From assembly GCA_946482615.1 (NCBI GenBank), contig CAMLSF010000086.1:1-16487 (forward strand): a DNA stretch of 16,487 bases, given 5' to 3'. Numbering within the stretch: the stretch's first letter is position 1; each line of letters starts with the position of its first letter. This document shows, one piece after another, positions 7,532 to 14,887 of the stretch. The DNA is from an uncultured Chromatiaceae bacterium. Lineage in GTDB: Bacteria; Pseudomonadota; Gammaproteobacteria; Enterobacterales; Alteromonadaceae. The notes beneath the pieces were generated by a model. The model did no database searches and had not been told where the DNA came from. It saw nothing but the letters and a program-made list of their open reading frames with translations. The translations under genes were made by a program, and so were the position numbers.

Positions 7532-8359
7532 ATGTCGTTATTAATGGATGCGTTAAAGCAACAACAGCAAGTGCCGGTGGCCGCAGTAAAAACTGCATCA
7601 GGCCATGGCTGGCGTATTGCCGCTTTAACTTTGTTAGTCGTTTTAGGTTTAGTGCTGGGCTTTTTTATTGGTCAGTATCAATTTGAGCAAAAACAGCCTG
7701 TTGCTGAAGTCGCTGTTGCCCAGGTTCAGGCCGCGCCTGCTATTGCTAATGCAGCTGACATTGCGATGGAACTGCAACTGGCGGCCGATTTATTAAAACC
7801 AACAGAGCCGGTGCAACTGGAAGAAGTGCCTGAGGATGGACCACAATTGGTGGTATCGGCTACACCTGGCGGGAAGGTGTTAGGGCGCGCCGTTGATGAC
7901 GGGACTGAAGAAGACTTTGTTGATTTTGAACAAATGCAGGAAGCGGATACAGAACAAGAGCTGACTCCGGTCGACGAATTATTACCAGCGGCAGAGCTGG
8001 AGCAATCCGATGTGTCGGCTGAACTGCGTGGTAAATTTGAATCGGCTTTGGCTGCCGCCGATAGCCCGCAGCAACGTAAACAAGAAATTAATTATCACGA
8101 TATACCGGCACCGGATATTAATCAGCTGGACGACTTATTGCAGCGCCAGTTGCCCGCCTTGCGTTTTGAGGCTCATGTCTATGCCACGGACGCCAAACAA
8201 CGTTGGATTAAAGTCAACGGTAAAGACTTACAACAGGGTCAGTGGGTGACAGCGGATATTCAGGTGAAAGAAATATTACCTCAGTATGTAGTGCTGCAAT
8301 TTAATCAGGTGCAGTTTAGTGTCGAAGCCTTATCGGACTGGAGTTATCAACGCCGCTGA
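7532..8359 (+). CDS. gspB: GspB-like general secretion pathway protein
   Basis: GspB/ExeB partners GspA in the inner membrane and reaches into the periplasm, where it aids secretin assembly for type II secretion. I chose the ATG at 7532 (MSLLMDALKQQQQ), with AGGAA 7 bases upstream; an in-frame upstream start at 7487 lies inside gspA and adds unrelated residues. The 275-residue product has a short cytoplasmic end, one membrane segment at about 28-48, a long acidic linker rich in Ala, Pro and Glu, and a C-terminal GspB domain from about residue 195. That domain contains LPALRFEAHVYA, RWIKVNGKDLQQGQ and YVVLQFNQVQFSV, typical of the family. The linker could span the periplasm. The gene ends 8 bases from the end of the convergent HD-GYP gene. 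Confidence 0.85.
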   Translation: MSLLMDALKQQQQVPVAAVKTASGHGWRIAALTLLVVLGLVLGFFIGQYQFEQKQPVAEVAVAQVQAAPAIANAADIAMELQLAADLLKPTEPVQLEEVPEDGPQLVVSATPGGKVLGRAVDDGTEEDFVDFEQMQEADTEQELTPVDELLPAAELEQSDVSAELRGKFESALAAADSPQQRKQEINYHDIPAPDINQLDDLLQRQLPALRFEAHVYATDAKQRWIKVNGKDLQQGQWVTADIQVKEILPQYVVLQFNQVQFSVEALSDWSYQRR

Positions 8360-8367
8360 TGGCTTGG

Positions 8368-9585
8368 TTACTCCAGCACCGACTGGCGGAAAAAACGAAT
8401 CATATCAATGCCAAAATCTTCTGGCATCACAGCACCTTCGATCTCCAGATCTACTTTGTTACTGGCCAAATCCACCACTGAAACTTCGATATAACGTCTG
8501 AATTTGCAGTTGTAAAACACTTTGACGATGGGCCGCAGCGGGTCTTGTTCATTGGCTTTGAGTACTATGCCCAGCTTTTCATTGCTCAGTTTCACCAGCG
8601 TTCCGACAGGATGAATACCGATAGCCTTAATAAACTGAGCTAACAGCACAGGATCAAAACTGTGTGGTGATTCACGTTTTAGAATTTTCAGCGCCGAAAT
8701 GCCAGTCTGGCCTTCTTTGTAGCAACGTTGTGCCGTGATGGCATCGTAGGTGTCGACTATAGAGATCATCCGGCCATACAGCGAAATTTGCTGATCGGCC
8801 AAGCCATAAGGGTAACCTTTGCCATCCAGCCGCTCATGGTGCACCGCCGCCACATCAATACTGATTGGGCTTAAGCCGGATATTTTTTGCAGAATTTCAT
8901 GGCTATACACCACATGGCGGCGCATTTCGGCAAATTCTTCCGCTGTCAGTTTACCTGGCTTATTTAAAATGCTGTCCGGCACCAGAATTTTACCTATGTC
9001 GTGTAATAAAGCGCCTGTCGCCAGTTGTTGGATCAGCTCTTCGTCAAACTTCAGTTGTTTGGCAAAAATAGTCATCAGAATAGATACATTGACTGAGTGT
9101 TCCAGCAGGTAGGCATCTTTTTCGCGGATCCGGCTGATGCAGAGTAAGGCGTCCTGATTGCGGAATACCGAGTCAATAAAACCTGTGGCACAGTCCTGAA
9201 AGGGCTGCAGGTTCAGTTCGCGACCTGCCTGAATATCGGCAAAAGCTTTTTTCTGCAGGCCTTTGGCTTGTTGGTATAGCACATTGGCCTGGCCCAGCTC
9301 TTGCTCAAAACTGACTTTTTCCCGGCTTCTGCCTGTAGCTGCAGGTGCTGGTTCAGAGGGCGCTGCTGCCTCTGTCTGCGGTTGTTCCAGGGTTTTACTT
9401 AAATCCACCACCAGTTCCAGCACGCCTTTTTTCTTTAGCTGCTCTATCACAGCCTCAGTTCTGGCCCAGCCCTGGGTTTTAATTTCGACATTGCCTTTTT
9501 GTTTATGCACAGACACCACATACATGCCAGGCTGCAATTCGGTAATGCTAAGAACTTTAAGCTGAGCTGGTGCTGTCATAGGCAT
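8368..9585 (-). CDS. DUF3391 and HD-GYP domain protein, predicted cyclic di-GMP phosphodiesterase
   Basis: HD-GYP proteins hydrolyse the second messenger cyclic di-GMP and so favour motile over sessile life. This 405-residue protein has no membrane segment or signal peptide. An N-terminal DUF3391 domain (about 10-65, with ELQPGMYVVSVHKQKG) is followed by an Ala/Pro/Glu-rich linker (66-87), then the HD-GYP domain (about 155-330). The catalytic signatures are intact: HDIGK (H195, D196) and HHERLDGKGYP (249-259), so enzyme activity is expected. About 75 residues of extra C-terminal sequence (KVFYNCKFRRYIEVSVVDL) follow. The start at 9585 has a second ATG two codons later and no clear ribosome binding site. 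It lies downstream of putA, but the putA terminator separates them, so it probably has its own promoter. Its target process is unknown. Confidence 0.93.
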   Translation of the reverse strand: MPMTAPAQLKVLSITELQPGMYVVSVHKQKGNVEIKTQGWARTEAVIEQLKKKGVLELVVDLSKTLEQPQTEAAAPSEPAPAATGRSREKVSFEQELGQANVLYQQAKGLQKKAFADIQAGRELNLQPFQDCATGFIDSVFRNQDALLCISRIREKDAYLLEHSVNVSILMTIFAKQLKFDEELIQQLATGALLHDIGKILVPDSILNKPGKLTAEEFAEMRRHVVYSHEILQKISGLSPISIDVAAVHHERLDGKGYPYGLADQQISLYGRMISIVDTYDAITAQRCYKEGQTGISALKILKRESPHSFDPVLLAQFIKAIGIHPVGTLVKLSNEKLGIVLKANEQDPLRPIVKVFYNCKFRRYIEVSVVDLASNKVDLEIEGAVMPEDFGIDMIRFFRQSVLE

Positions 9586-9598
9586 ACTCTGGAATTGC

Positions 9599-9615
9599 CG
9601 AATTTCGGAAATTCG
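9599..9615 (-). promoter_or_regulatory. Palindrome in the HD-GYP gene leader
   Basis: CGAATTTC and GAAATTCG form a perfect 8-bp inverted repeat around one base, 13 bases before the HD-GYP start codon. With so short a loop it is more likely a protein-binding site than an RNA hairpin. The surrounding 75 bases are AT-rich and must hold the promoter, but I could not fix -35 and -10 boxes with confidence. Confidence 0.4.
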
Positions 9616-9659
9616 TTAATAAGTGTAAATATGAAAAAAATGATACATCGTTTTCAGGC

Positions 9660-9686
9660 AAAAAAAAAGCCCGCAACAAGGCGGGC
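9660..9686 (-). terminator. Intrinsic terminator of putA
   Basis: On the minus strand GCCCGC and GCGGGC pair in a 6-bp GC-only stem around a 6-base loop and are followed by nine T residues. It starts 29 bases after the putA stop codon. This is a classic strong terminator and isolates putA from the HD-GYP gene. Confidence 0.93.
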
Positions 9687-9715
9687 CAGATATTTAATTA
9701 GCTTTTGCTGAAGTT

Positions 9716-12700
9716 TTAACCCAGGTTGTCCGTCATCGTCATCAGCGACGCATTACCACCTGCAGCTGTGGTATTGATAGTGACGGTTTTTTCTGTCACT
9801 AAACGATGCAGCAACTGATGATCGGCAGGGCTGGTGACTAAAGCACTGATAGCGCCATCACGGGCCGCCATCCACTGCGCAGATAGTGCTTTCAGCGGGT
9901 TGGTGCCTTCAATCACAGCTGTAGCCAGTACAGGATGTGCTAACAGCGCTTTTAAGGCTGGCAGCTTGACCCAGTGGAACAGGTTGGCGGGTAAACCAGC
10001 CTGCAGTAGCAACTTACGGCAGGTGTCCATCTCGGCTTGCTGAGCTTCAGCAGCAGTGCTGACCACCGCATTCCCTGAAACCAGAGCTGTGATTAACGCC
10101 AGCATCCAGTGCTGGAAGCTGCTGTGTTCACTGCGGATCAGCGCCACTACACCTTTGGCTTCTAAATGCAGCTGGTTCGATTCACCCGTAGGTCCCGGCA
10201 GAGTGATAGGCTGAGCCAGCTCTTTTTCGATAAATTGCAGCTGTTCACGAGCCGCTGTGATCACTTCGTTTAAGTCGTGCTCCTGCTCTGACACCAGCTT
10301 GTTGCCAGCCAGCTGAGCGATAAAACGACGTAATACAGAACCACGATTGGTGACGTTTTGATTCAGCCAGGCCACCTGAGCCACAGCCATTTGCTGTAGT
10401 TGAGTATTGAGCTGTGCATCAAAACCACTGGCTGCTTCCAACTGTTGTTGTACTGCAGCATCCAAAGCCGGAGCCTGTAATTCATGTTCTTTCACCAGAC
10501 GGCTTAAATAGAATGGGCCACCTGCTTTAGGACCAGTACCAGATAAACCACGGCCACCAAAAGGCTGAACACCTACCACAGCACCAATCATATTGCGGTT
10601 CACATAAATGTTACCAGCTTTGATTTCGCTGGCGACTTTCATCGTCGTTTGCGCAATACGGCTATGAATGCCCATCGTCAGGCCATAACCTGTGGCATTG
10701 ATTTGCTGAATGACTTTATCCAGCTCTTCGGCTTTAAAGCGGATGATATGTACCACAGGGCCAAAGACTTCACGTTCCAGCAGATTCAGGCTGCTGATTT
10801 CATATAAACGTGGGGCGAAGAAATAGTGATCGCCTGCAGCTGGTGCATCACAGACATAATGCAAGGTGGCTTTGCCTTCCAGATACTGCACATGCTGGTT
10901 TAAACGCTCTAAAGCTTTGGCATCAATCACTGGACCTAAGTCCGTGCTTAACCAGGCCGGATCGCCGACATGCAACTCTTTCATTGCGCCTTTGATCATG
11001 GTGATGATCTTATCGGCCACATCTTCCTGCAGGAAAAGCACACGAAGGGCAGAACAACGTTGACCTGCGCTTTGGAAACCAGAAGAGATCACATCGTCCA
11101 CTACTTGCTCGGGCAGAGCGGTAGAATCCACTATCATACAATTCTGACCACCGGTTTCGGCAATCAGAGGCACTGGCTCACCACCACGTTCGGCCAGTTT
11201 ACGGGCAATCCAGGCACCGGTTTCAGTAGAACCTGTGAACATCACCGCCTGAATACGGTGATCCGGCACTACCACTTCACCGACCTGACGACCCGGTGCT
11301 ATCACTAACTGCACAACATTGTCCGGGAAACCAGCAGCTCTCATCAGCTCGACCGTACGCACCGCAATTAAGCTGGTTTGTTCGGCAGGTTTGGCTACTA
11401 CTGTATTACCTGCCACTAAAGCAGCGCTGACCTGACCTAAGAAAATAGCTAATGGGAAGTTCCACGGGCTGATACAAAGCACCACACCGCGGGCTTGAGA
11501 GGCCTGCAGGTTCTTGCTGGCTTCAGCTGCGTAATAACGGCAGAAATCCACAGCTTCACGTACTTCGGCCATGCTGTCGCCTACGGTTTTACCTGCTTCT
11601 TTAATACATAAAGCCAGTAATTCGTCGCGGTGTAATTCCAGTTGATCGGCCAGTTTGTTCAGAAGTGCTGCGCGTTCAGTCACGCTGGTTGCGGACCAGG
11701 CCGGGAATGCAGCTTCAGCGTTGGTTACTGTCTGTTCCATCTGAGCACTGTTGCTGTGATGGTGGAAACCTATCACTTCTTTGGTGTTGGCCGGGTTAGT
11801 TACGGCAACAGCACCAGTGGGTACTTCAATCTGGCTGACAGAAGCGAGCCATTTATCCATAGCTTCGCGCATAGCCGTCACTTGATCGATATCAGTAAAG
11901 TCCTGACCTTTAGAGTTCAGACGAGCTGCACCGTACAGTTGATGAGGCAGCGGAATAGAGTTATTGCGTTTTTTGCTCCAGGCCCGCACTGTTTCTACCG
12001 GATCTTTGAGTAAAGATTCCACCGGAATAGTTTCATCAACAATGTTATTCACAAAAGAGCTATTCGCACCGTTTTCTAATAAACGACGGACTAAATAAGC
12101 CAGCAGGTCTGAGTGTTCACCGACCGGGGCGTAAATACGGCAAGGCACTTTGTCATCGGCCACAATTTGATCGTACAGCGCATCACCCATACCGTGTAAA
12201 CGCTGGAACTCATAACCAGTGCGATCCGGCGCCATTTCTAAAATGGTGGCGACTGTGTAAGCGTTGTGCGTGGCGAACATAGGGTAAATACTGTCGCGGT
12301 ACTCCAGCATCTTTTTGGCACAAGCCTGATAAGACACGTCAGTAGACGGCTTGCGGCTGAATACCGGGAAGTCGCTTAACCCTTCGGTCTGGCTGATTTT
12401 AACTTCCGTATCCCAGTAGGCGCCTTTGACCAGACGCACCATCATTTTACGGCCCACTTTAACCGTCAGCTCGCGCAGCCATTCAATGACAAACAAACCA
12501 CGTTTGGAGTAAGCCTGCACTGCTAAACCAAAACCTTCCCAGCCGTTTAATTCCGGATCGGAGAACACAGCTTCGATAATATCCAGGGATAAATCTAAAC
12601 GGTCGGCTTCTTCCGCATCGACAGTAAAACTGATGTCATAAGCTTTGGCTGCTACGGCCAGTTGTTTTAAGCGGGGTACTAATTCGTTGATCACCCGGTC

Positions 12701-13489
12701 ACGATGGGTAAATTCGTAACGTGGGTGAATGGCCGATAATTTCACAGAAATACCAGGGCTTTTTAATGGGCCACGTTTTTTCGCTGCAGTGCCTATGACT
12801 TTAATCGCCATCATGTAGCTGTCGAAATAACGGTTGGCGTCGTCCATAGTGCGGGCGCCTTCACCCAGCATATCGTAGGAGTAAGTAAAACCCTTGCTTT
12901 CCAGCTCTACTGCACGTTCTACCGCTTTTTCAATGCTGGTGCCCATCACAAACTGGGTGCCCATAATTTGCATGGCATAACGCACGGCTTGACGGATCAC
13001 CGGCTCGCCCATACGGCCACAGGTACGTTTTAATAAACCAAACTGAGCCTTTTTCTGCTCGTCGCTGTAATTCACCAGCTTGCCGGTCAGCAATAAACCC
13101 CAGGCTGAGATATTTACAAACAATGAGTCACTGTTGCCTAAATGTGAGCTCCAGTCGCCGTTGGATAACTTGTCGCGGATCAAAAGGTCGGCTGTATGTT
13201 TGTCCGGTACCCGCAATAAAGCTTCGGCTAAACACATCAGCACTAAACCTTCTTCGGTCGACAACGAAAACTCGTTCAACAGGGCGTCTACACCACCTTT
13301 ACCGACCTGAGCTGCACGTATATTCACCACCAGCTGACGGGCTTTTTCCCAGGCACGGCTGCGCGCCGCAGGGCCAATATCAGCAATAGGCAATAAGTTG
13401 TTGAGTACCTGATCTTCATCAGCGCGGTAATGGTCACGCATGGTTTGACGAATAGCGTGACTTGTAGTCAGTTGGCCTTGGAATAACAT
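9716..13489 (-). CDS. putA: Bifunctional proline dehydrogenase / L-glutamate gamma-semialdehyde dehydrogenase
   Basis: PutA oxidises proline to pyrroline-5-carboxylate with FAD, passing electrons to the respiratory quinones, then oxidises glutamate semialdehyde to glutamate with NAD. The 1257-residue chain starts directly with the helical arm; there is no N-terminal ribbon-helix-helix, unlike the 1320-residue E. coli PutA, so it should not repress its own gene. The proline dehydrogenase barrel shows DAEEADRL (291-298), VRLVKGAYWD (K355) and LVRRLLENGANSSF (R468, R469). The aldehyde dehydrogenase shows ISPWNFPLA, FTGSTETG, E778 and catalytic C812 (GQRCSALR). A C-terminal domain from about 1100 ends with INTTAAGGNASLM, the conserved flap of long PutA proteins. 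The ribosome binding site is poor. Control probably comes from the divergent Lrp-type regulator. Confidence 0.97.
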   Translation of the reverse strand: MLFQGQLTTSHAIRQTMRDHYRADEDQVLNNLLPIADIGPAARSRAWEKARQLVVNIRAAQVGKGGVDALLNEFSLSTEEGLVLMCLAEALLRVPDKHTADLLIRDKLSNGDWSSHLGNSDSLFVNISAWGLLLTGKLVNYSDEQKKAQFGLLKRTCGRMGEPVIRQAVRYAMQIMGTQFVMGTSIEKAVERAVELESKGFTYSYDMLGEGARTMDDANRYFDSYMMAIKVIGTAAKKRGPLKSPGISVKLSAIHPRYEFTHRDRVINELVPRLKQLAVAAKAYDISFTVDAEEADRLDLSLDIIEAVFSDPELNGWEGFGLAVQAYSKRGLFVIEWLRELTVKVGRKMMVRLVKGAYWDTEVKISQTEGLSDFPVFSRKPSTDVSYQACAKKMLEYRDSIYPMFATHNAYTVATILEMAPDRTGYEFQRLHGMGDALYDQIVADDKVPCRIYAPVGEHSDLLAYLVRRLLENGANSSFVNNIVDETIPVESLLKDPVETVRAWSKKRNNSIPLPHQLYGAARLNSKGQDFTDIDQVTAMREAMDKWLASVSQIEVPTGAVAVTNPANTKEVIGFHHHSNSAQMEQTVTNAEAAFPAWSATSVTERAALLNKLADQLELHRDELLALCIKEAGKTVGDSMAEVREAVDFCRYYAAEASKNLQASQARGVVLCISPWNFPLAIFLGQVSAALVAGNTVVAKPAEQTSLIAVRTVELMRAAGFPDNVVQLVIAPGRQVGEVVVPDHRIQAVMFTGSTETGAWIARKLAERGGEPVPLIAETGGQNCMIVDSTALPEQVVDDVISSGFQSAGQRCSALRVLFLQEDVADKIITMIKGAMKELHVGDPAWLSTDLGPVIDAKALERLNQHVQYLEGKATLHYVCDAPAAGDHYFFAPRLYEISSLNLLEREVFGPVVHIIRFKAEELDKVIQQINATGYGLTMGIHSRIAQTTMKVASEIKAGNIYVNRNMIGAVVGVQPFGGRGLSGTGPKAGGPFYLSRLVKEHELQAPALDAAVQQQLEAASGFDAQLNTQLQQMAVAQVAWLNQNVTNRGSVLRRFIAQLAGNKLVSEQEHDLNEVITAAREQLQFIEKELAQPITLPGPTGESNQLHLEAKGVVALIRSEHSSFQHWMLALITALVSGNAVVSTAAEAQQAEMDTCRKLLLQAGLPANLFHWVKLPALKALLAHPVLATAVIEGTNPLKALSAQWMAARDGAISALVTSPADHQLLHRLVTEKTVTINTTAAGGNASLMTMTDNLG

Positions 13490-13581
13490 AGGGTTTTAAT
13501 CCAGTGAATTGAAAAAAATTTATGCTGCATTTTAGTGAAAGCGCAGCCCTATTTGGTGGTTTCTTTTTAGCTCTAACCTTA

Positions 13582-13587
13582 TATAAT
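13582..13587 (+). promoter_or_regulatory. -10 box of the lrp-type regulator gene
   Basis: A perfect TATAAT lies 37 bases before the start codon. The matching -35 region (around 13560-13565, TTTCTT) is a poor fit, which is typical of promoters that need or respond to a regulator. An inverted repeat directly downstream would cover the transcription start. Confidence 0.5.
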
Positions 13588-13588
13588 T

Positions 13589-13610
13589 TGGTTTATTAGC
13601 CATAAAACCA
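13589..13610. promoter_or_regulatory. Probable operator in the putA-regulator intergenic region
   Basis: TGGTTTAT and ATAAAACCA form a near-perfect inverted repeat, with one extra base in one arm, around TAGCC. A third TGGTTT stands at 13557-13562, exactly 32 bases (about three helical turns) from the first half-site. Lrp-family proteins bind several phased sites, so this fits autoregulation and control of divergent putA. The assignment to this regulator is inference. Confidence 0.45.
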
Positions 13611-13624
13611 GAAAAAATACTGCC

Positions 13625-14122
13625 ATGACTCAAAGCGCCAAAGGCCGGTTACCGGACCGTATCGACATGACAATTTTAGACACGCTACAAAAAGATGGAC
13701 GTATTTCTAATGTTGAGCTGGCAAAAAAGGTCAACTTAAGTCCAAGCCCCTGCATAGACCGGGTTCGTAAGCTGGAGCAAGACGGTTTTATTGAAGGCTA
13801 CGGCGCCCGTTTAAACGCCAGCAAATTGGGGTTTGGTACTGCGGCTTTTATTCAGGTGACCTTAGACAGAACCACAGGCGCAGTTTTTGATCAGTTTCGT
13901 GACGCAGTGGTGAAAATTCCACAAGTGGCGGAATGCCATATGGTGGCCGGTGGTTTTGATTATCTGCTGAAACTACGTTTATCCAGTATGGAAGCCTACC
14001 GCGGCGTATTGGGCTTGATTGTTGATTTGCCGGGCGTATTACAGACTCATACTTATGTGGTGATAGAGCAGGTGAAGCAGGATGCGGGTTTGCCGCTTAA
14101 GTTGGCTACGGCGCCTGAATAA
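13625..14122 (+). CDS. Lrp/AsnC-family regulator, probable PutR-type activator of putA
   Basis: This 165-residue protein has the length and layout of Lrp: an N-terminal helix-turn-helix (about 16-58; GRISNVELAKKVNLSPSPC resembles the Lrp sequence closely) and a C-terminal RAM domain for ligand binding and oligomer formation (about 75-155; AECHMVAGGFDYLLKLRLSS). It is very similar to E. coli Lrp. However, its place divergent from a putA without its own DNA-binding domain fits the PutR type, Lrp-family proteins that activate proline use. Whether it is the global Lrp or a local put regulator cannot be settled from one window; I favour the local role. No clear ribosome binding site is visible before the ATG. 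A GC-rich hairpin follows the stop. Confidence 0.88.
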   Translation: MTQSAKGRLPDRIDMTILDTLQKDGRISNVELAKKVNLSPSPCIDRVRKLEQDGFIEGYGARLNASKLGFGTAAFIQVTLDRTTGAVFDQFRDAVVKIPQVAECHMVAGGFDYLLKLRLSSMEAYRGVLGLIVDLPGVLQTHTYVVIEQVKQDAGLPLKLATAPE

Positions 14123-14129
14123 ACTGCAG

Positions 14130-14148
14130 GGGGGCGGGTCTTGCCCCC
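14130..14148 (+). terminator. GC-rich hairpin after the lrp-type gene
   Basis: GGGGGC and GCCCCC pair around a 7-base loop, 7 bases after the stop codon. No T tract follows, so it is at best a weak or factor-assisted terminator, or a protective 3' hairpin. It also lies just past the end of brnA, which runs the other way. Confidence 0.35.
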
Positions 14149-14166
14149 GAACGTCTAAAATGACAA

Positions 14167-14409
14167 TCAGCTGTGTGTATTATGCTGGGGTATAGCTTCC
14201 AGCCGTTCCGCAAGCCAGATTTTAATGATGGACTGACGAGTCACCCCTATTCTGTGCGCTTCACGATCTAAAGACTCAAGCATCCAGGCAGGAAAATCTA
14301 CGTTGACCCTTTTTTGTTTTAGCATGGGTTTTTGTATCCGGGTCAGATCAAGATCCTCAGTTACATCTTCATTTGCTTCAAATTTGGCATCGAATTCATG
14401 CGCTTTCAT
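14167..14409 (-). CDS. brnA: BrnA-type antitoxin, ribbon-helix-helix
   Basis: BrnA neutralises the BrnT ribonuclease and, as a dimer, binds the operon promoter. The 80-residue protein has an acidic N-terminal part (EANEDVTEDLDL, 11-22), likely to contact the toxin, and a C-terminal ribbon-helix-helix at about 34-71 with RVNVDFPAWMLESLDREAHR and GVTRQSIIKIWLAERLE, typical of the family. It starts 14 bases inside the end of brnT, with GAGGT about 8 bases before its ATG, so the pair is translationally coupled, toxin first. This toxin-first order is the norm for BrnTA and allows both to be controlled from one promoter. Confidence 0.92.
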   Translation of the reverse strand: MKAHEFDAKFEANEDVTEDLDLTRIQKPMLKQKRVNVDFPAWMLESLDREAHRIGVTRQSIIKIWLAERLEAIPQHNTHS

Positions 14410-14662
14410 ACAGCTCTACCTCGGATTTTCGTGCACGTCTGACAGATATGATCCTTATCTTTGAACCCCGGTATGTAATTACACCTGACCAGTGTTTGCC
14501 ATCAAGCATAGCTATCACTAAAGATCGTGGCTCGTCGCTGGTTTTAGCAGGGATCTCTACAAGGTCTGAATCATTCCACAAGCCTTGTGCTGTATCAAAA
14601 TCAATACCATGTTTTTCGAGATTGCTTCTGCTTTTGTCGTGATCAAATTCAAACTCAATCAT
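14396..14662 (-). CDS. brnT: BrnT-type toxin ribonuclease
   Basis: BrnT toxins are small RelE-like ribonucleases that stop translation until bound by BrnA. The 88-residue protein is of normal length and shows the family marks FDHDKSRSNLEKHGIDFDTA (6-25), ARKSEVELYE near the end, and basic residues in VRRARK (75-79) expected near the active site. No interruption is seen, so it should be active. The ATG lies inside an exact 11-bp inverted repeat (14661-14690) and has no good ribosome binding site, which would keep toxin output low. The pair sits alone between the lrp-type gene and ygiM, as expected for a horizontally gained module. Confidence 0.92.
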   Translation of the reverse strand: MIEFEFDHDKSRSNLEKHGIDFDTAQGLWNDSDLVEIPAKTSDEPRSLVIAMLDGKHWSGVITYRGSKIRIISVRRARKSEVELYESA

Positions 14663-14690
14663 GAGTAAAAATTAAACCCTTTTTACTCAT
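14661..14690. promoter_or_regulatory. Perfect 11-bp inverted repeat at the brnTA start, probable BrnA operator
   Basis: ATGAGTAAAAA (14661-14671) and TTTTTACTCAT (14680-14690) are exact inverted copies around 8 bases, ending at the brnT start codon. On the minus strand TTTAAT in the spacer may be the -10 box, with TTTGCT 16 bases upstream. Binding of BrnA would therefore block the promoter. BrnA autoregulation through inverted repeats is known from Brucella; this particular site is inference. Confidence 0.6.
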
Positions 14691-14887
14691 AAAGCAAATT
14701 TAGACTAGCTTCAGGTTTTAAGTCCGGGGAAGAGAGTATGGAGGCTACTACTGCTTTGTAGCAGATAGATTCATTGGTCGCAGGGTAAAAAATCAAACCA
14801 GATACTGAGCCTGTGTAGCCGACTCAGTACCTGATTTTTAAACAAATAAATAGCGGTATTTCAAAAAGTAAGGCTAATAGCCCTAAA
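14691..14887. other. Intergenic region between brnT and ygiM
   Basis: No gene was found in this stretch. It holds the bipartite hairpin at 14788-14839. The remaining bases (14691-14787 and 14840-14887) show only weak short dyads, such as CTGC-GCAG around 14753-14766, and no tRNA, small protein or known RNA that I recognise. Confidence 0.5.
14788..14839 (-). terminator. Bipartite hairpin, probable terminator of ygiM
   Basis: An outer stem AAAAATCA with TGATTTTT (8 bp) and an inner stem TACTGAG with CTCAGTA (7 bp) are separated by an unequal internal loop (7 and 2 bases). The end loop has 13 bases. On the minus strand it ends in TGATTTTTT, 48 bases after the ygiM stop, so termination of ygiM is the simplest role. 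The plus strand also ends in T residues, so it may work both ways. Confidence 0.55.

Noticed and set aside
8368..9585. HD-GYP gene as part of a putA operon
   Set aside because: A strong terminator with nine T residues lies between them, and the functions are unrelated.
14373..14642. Plus-strand frame of 89 codons opposite brnT
   Set aside because: It is a shadow of brnT, which has clear family motifs.
14788..14839. Integron attC-like recombination site
   Set aside because: The paired stems resemble one in outline, but no GTTRRRY and RYYYAAC core sites or integrase were seen.
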